Assembly (NCBI GenBank): GCA_035079005.1
Contig: CM068707.1
Span: 2,495,001-2,559,000, forward strand
Direction: 5' to 3'
Source of the DNA: Fraxinus americana
Taxonomy: Eukaryota; Streptophyta; Magnoliopsida; Lamiales; Oleaceae
Length of the DNA stretch: 64,000 nucleotides
The notes under the pieces are model-generated. The model was not told the DNA's origin. It ran no database searches and saw nothing but the letters and a program-made list of their open reading frames with translations. The position numbers and the translations under genes are program-made. Within the stretch, counting starts at the first letter, position 1, and every line of letters begins with the position of its first letter. This document shows, piece after piece, positions 60,979 through 64,000 of the stretch.

Positions 60979-62459
60979 TGTTCATCGAGAATATGTTTCG
61001 AATAAAAACTACCATAAGTGTATGGATCGTTCAAGTAATAAAATAGGATTTAGAGTCCAAGTATCGTTCCCACAGAGATTTACTAGTTCGATTTTACCTA
61101 TTTTGACCTTAACCGAAATGTGAAATATGGTTGAATTTTGTAACTAAATTGTAACTAAACTAAATAAAAGTAATAGTAGATGAATTAGTTGAACTAAATG
61201 CAGATTATATGATTGAATGCAAATTGAAGTAACTCATAGAAAAGAAACATACTAGGTTTGCGAATCCCCATGCAATGATCCATTTTAATTCTAGTTCTAC
61301 AAAATTGACAACATGTTTGAATTGATGAAGAATCAATGCTTCTAACCTATTCAATAATCTCTCTCGAGTAGAATTGAACATATTCTCGCATACCATTTGA
61401 CTATATTTCTATAACAAATGTAATATACAAGAATGCATGACGTTTTGTAAACACTTAGAGATTCACGTAGATCATAGCGGTATATTTCTATATCCTATCG
61501 GACCCTACGATGATTTATACCATGTCGAGCTTATTTTCTTCTTTCGAACGTATAAAATAAGCCACCACACTCATACAACTATTGCGCATATAATTGTAGA
61601 GAAACAACTATTGCGCATGTAATTGTAGAGAAAACACAATGTATATAAATCATTCAATAATTCAAAACGCGTTTTAATATCAACAAAGTAAAATTAGGAA
61701 TTAAAATATCACATCACAAGTTTCATCGTTCACCTAACACATATAAATCTAACCTGACATAATAGAAGAAAAGAAATCAGAATATTTAATAAAAAACGAC
61801 ATCACCAATTTAGATTCTTGAATTGATTCTTTGCGTTGTGATATTATTCTCCTTGTTTGTGTCTTCATTTCTCTCTCAAACGCTTCAAAAGTCTCCTCCC
61901 AGGCCTGCCTAGGGTTTGATGACGGTTTAAGAGTTTATATAGTTGCTAAAATATTGATTTCCATAAGAGTTGGAACGAAATAAGGAAACCAGAATTTTCG
62001 CGCCCAAATTGAACCATGCGGCCGCATGGAACAAAATTTTTGCTCTTTTTTTCCCCTGCCACTATGCTTACGACTGCATGGTTAATTATACCATGCGGTT
62101 ACATGGTGCAATTAATTTTCACAATTTTTCATTTTGGTCCTCCACTTCATTTTTCTTTTTTCTTGACCTTTTTTATTCATTCTTTTCCTCCAATCATTCC
62201 ATGCATTCCTCAATTTATGATAAAGCTCGTGTCCGCTCTTGAGTTGGCCTCGGGTCATCTTTTAATTATTTGCATTTTGATCCCCGAACTTTCGTTTTCC
62301 TCATTTTTAGCCCATTTCTCCATTTTTTCTCAAATTTCCACCACAATCTTCATATTGTCCCACAAACACAAATTACACAAATTAAGCTCTATTCCAAACA
62401 TTTATCAACAATTATTCATGCTTGCGAACCGAAATAAACGTATAAAAATGCCATTATCA
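60979..62459 (-). repeat. LTR, right copy (5' LTR of the element)
   Basis: About 1.48 kb, starting TGTTCATCGAG next to the primer-site region and ending CATTATCA. It keeps one CATGCGGCCGCATGG palindrome at about 62015 and decayed versions of others. It differs from the left LTR by many substitutions and indels. Confidence 0.75.
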
Positions 62460-63173
62460 ATATACATGAAAAAATTTGAGCTCATTATTAATTTATGAAA
62501 CAAATTGAATCAATCAAAATTCTATTCATAATTATTTGTTATTGTAATAAAAATACTGCACAGCCATGGTCGGATCTAGGTTGCTGTATTGCTGTGTTAA
62601 TTGCATATTTTGCAGTGCTGTATTCTATAAGGTAGAGTTGACTTAAGCAAATGTTAGAAAGGTTAGGGTTGATTTGTGCAAAGTTTACCAATGTGAGGGT
62701 TGTACTCCGTAAAGTTTACCAAAGATAAGGTTATATTCCGTAAAGTTTACCAATGAGAGTGAAGAGATGATGAGACGAAAAAGCAATTGATCGTTTTATT
62801 CATTTTGACTTCGAAGGACATTTCAATCGTGCCCACACATAAAATCTCTACTATTTCGAGTTGTTGAAGAACACCGATAAATGCCAAAGGGTTTCAACAT
62901 GGAATCAAGAAGATCAACGTAAAGACATTTTTATAAAGCATGGAAAAAAAAAAAAATTCTTATAATACCATGTACCTTGTACGGTAATGGAATCCAAAGG
63001 CATTTCGGTTGTAACATCCATTTGAAATTGGCTGGATGAGTACTTTCCTTTTGCCTTGTCTTTGTCTTTGAACTTTCATTCCTCAATCTACTTGTACAGA
63101 ATACCACTATCATGCAGGTACTTTAAAGCCAAAATGACTGTCCCCCATCAACGGATTAAGATATTAGCATATA
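62460..63173. other. Spacer with fragment of a dispersed repeat
   Basis: No gene is assigned. AAGTTTACCAAWG words repeat near 62680-62755. GAGATGATGAGACGAAAAAG at about 62764 is an inverted relative of the block at 47880 and 56920. A minus-strand stretch at about 62975-63060 has a coding-like look but no supporting context. Confidence 0.4.
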
Positions 63174-64000
63174 TGATAAGTGCATTTTTATGCACATATT
63201 CGAGATTCTATTATTATTTATTTATATGTAAATTGAACAAATATCTACTTAATTTATGTAAATTGTAAGAAAAATCCCAAATTCGATACAATTGTGATTG
63301 ATTCAGAACAATTGAAAATTAATCGAATTGCAATGGATCAATTGGAAGTATTAATGGAGCATTCGGTAAAAAAAATCATAAGTTTTGGGAGATAAATTCG
63401 ACATTTGAAAAGTTTGAAGACTAAATTGTAAACTTTCAAAATTTGCATCGAGTCAATCATTAATGATTTTTGAATGAAGATGACTTAATTACAAATATTA
63501 GAAAATGAAGGTCTAAAGTTGAATGAGAAAATGAGTCCACTTAAAAAAGAGAAATATTTCTATAAATACACGTCTTAGTCCAACAATAAAGAGGTGGTTT
63601 GTGGGTTTTATTTTACACATATTCAGGTCAAGATTTATTGAATTTCATTATACAGATATATTCAATTCTGGATTTCATTATATATATTTTTTGAATTGTT
63701 CTTTTTATTTTTAATGCTTTGGATGGCTACTAATTTATTGATTTGTAACTAGTTATTACCTCGAGAGGTGGATTATTTGTTTAAACCACGTAATAAAAAC
63801 CTGCAATTTGAATAAAGAGGTAGAGATACACTTTTTGGTTGTCACGATCGTTACATGAATTTCTTAGAGTTTTAAGGCATTTAATTAAGGTTTATCCAGA
63901 TTCACATAGAGATACGAAATTGATTTAATTAAACAAAATCAATTTGAATTTGAGAGATGTACATTGAATAGGTTAGAAGAATTCGACAGGGTACACATAA
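63174..64000 (+). mobile_element. Start of another Tat/Athila-type LTR, cut by the window edge
   Basis: TGATAAGTGCATTTTTATGC is the characteristic opening of Tat/Athila-group Gypsy LTRs, here in plus orientation. The following 827 bases are AT-rich and non-coding, as expected for such an LTR. Whether it is a solo LTR or a full element cannot be judged. Confidence 0.5.

Larger units (their letters stand above)
57225..62459 (-). mobile_element. Non-autonomous Tat/Ogre-like LTR retrotransposon, minus orientation
   Basis: The two LTR-like ends are about 57225-58725 and 60979-62459, clearly homologous but diverged and carrying indels, so the insertion is old. On the minus strand the right LTR is followed by TTTTTGGCGCCATTATCGGG, the primer-site region typical of Tat/Athila-type Gypsy elements. 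The left LTR is preceded by a polypurine tract (CAAGTTTGGAGGAAT) and opens TGATAAGGGCG. GGGAGGCAACCC, a word common downstream of the ORFs in such elements, occurs at about 59963. The 2.25-kb interior has one broken ORF and no reverse transcriptase, so it must have used another element's enzymes. TSDs are not convincing. A 27-base A run lies at 60865-60891. Confidence 0.8.

Noticed and set aside
1..64000. A CRISPR array, operon or prokaryotic-type defence cluster
   Set aside because: The tandem repeats present are minisatellites and transposon arms without spacers, and all supported genes are intron-bearing plant genes.

Overview
This window is nuclear DNA from a flowering plant, most likely a eudicot. 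It is AT-rich, its genes are split by GT-AG introns, and the gaps are full of LTR retrotransposons, a LINE relic, hAT elements and MITEs. I found no bacterial or organellar genes, no CRISPR array, and no tRNA or rRNA gene. I cannot name the species.

Left part (1-22.5 kb): a decayed LINE on the minus strand is followed by the 3' four exons of a NIPA/C3HC zinc-finger (IAP-like) gene, ILP1. Next is NRPB12, the 51-residue subunit shared by RNA polymerases, whose second intron is 4.66 kb and filled with repeats. A Copia retrotransposon with LTRs identical except for one 10-bp indel sits in the NRPB12 3' UTR, with ACTAC target-site duplications (TSDs). On the minus strand beyond it is a three-exon CASP-like four-helix membrane protein. 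ILP1, the CASP-like gene and the L18a-like gene at 37-39.5 kb may be a conserved microsyntenic group.

Middle (22.6-36.8 kb): no host gene is visible. The region holds inverted-repeat MITEs and an old tandem duplication (about 25.75-29.39 and 29.39-33.25 kb). The two copies differ by insertions with clean TSDs, so each copy shows the other's empty site. At 36.9-39.5 kb lies a four-exon gene for a small ribosomal-L18a-like membrane protein.

Right part (40-64 kb): a second tandem duplication (42.57-48.99 and 51.37-58.00 kb) carries two three-exon F-box/FBD genes. Between the copies is a 1,260-bp hAT element with perfect 8-bp TSDs that appears to have captured part of an ABCC-type transporter gene. 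The second copy runs into a minus-strand, non-autonomous Tat/Ogre-like LTR element with one uncharacterised, frameshifted ORF. Another LTR of similar type begins at 63.17 kb and leaves the window.

The host genes have unrelated roles: transcription, a nuclear zinc-finger protein, membrane scaffolding and ubiquitin targeting. I see no operon-like or defence-like system. The most interesting material is the transposon biology: gene capture, stacked insertions inside a housekeeping gene, and a duplicated F-box pair with mosaic divergence.
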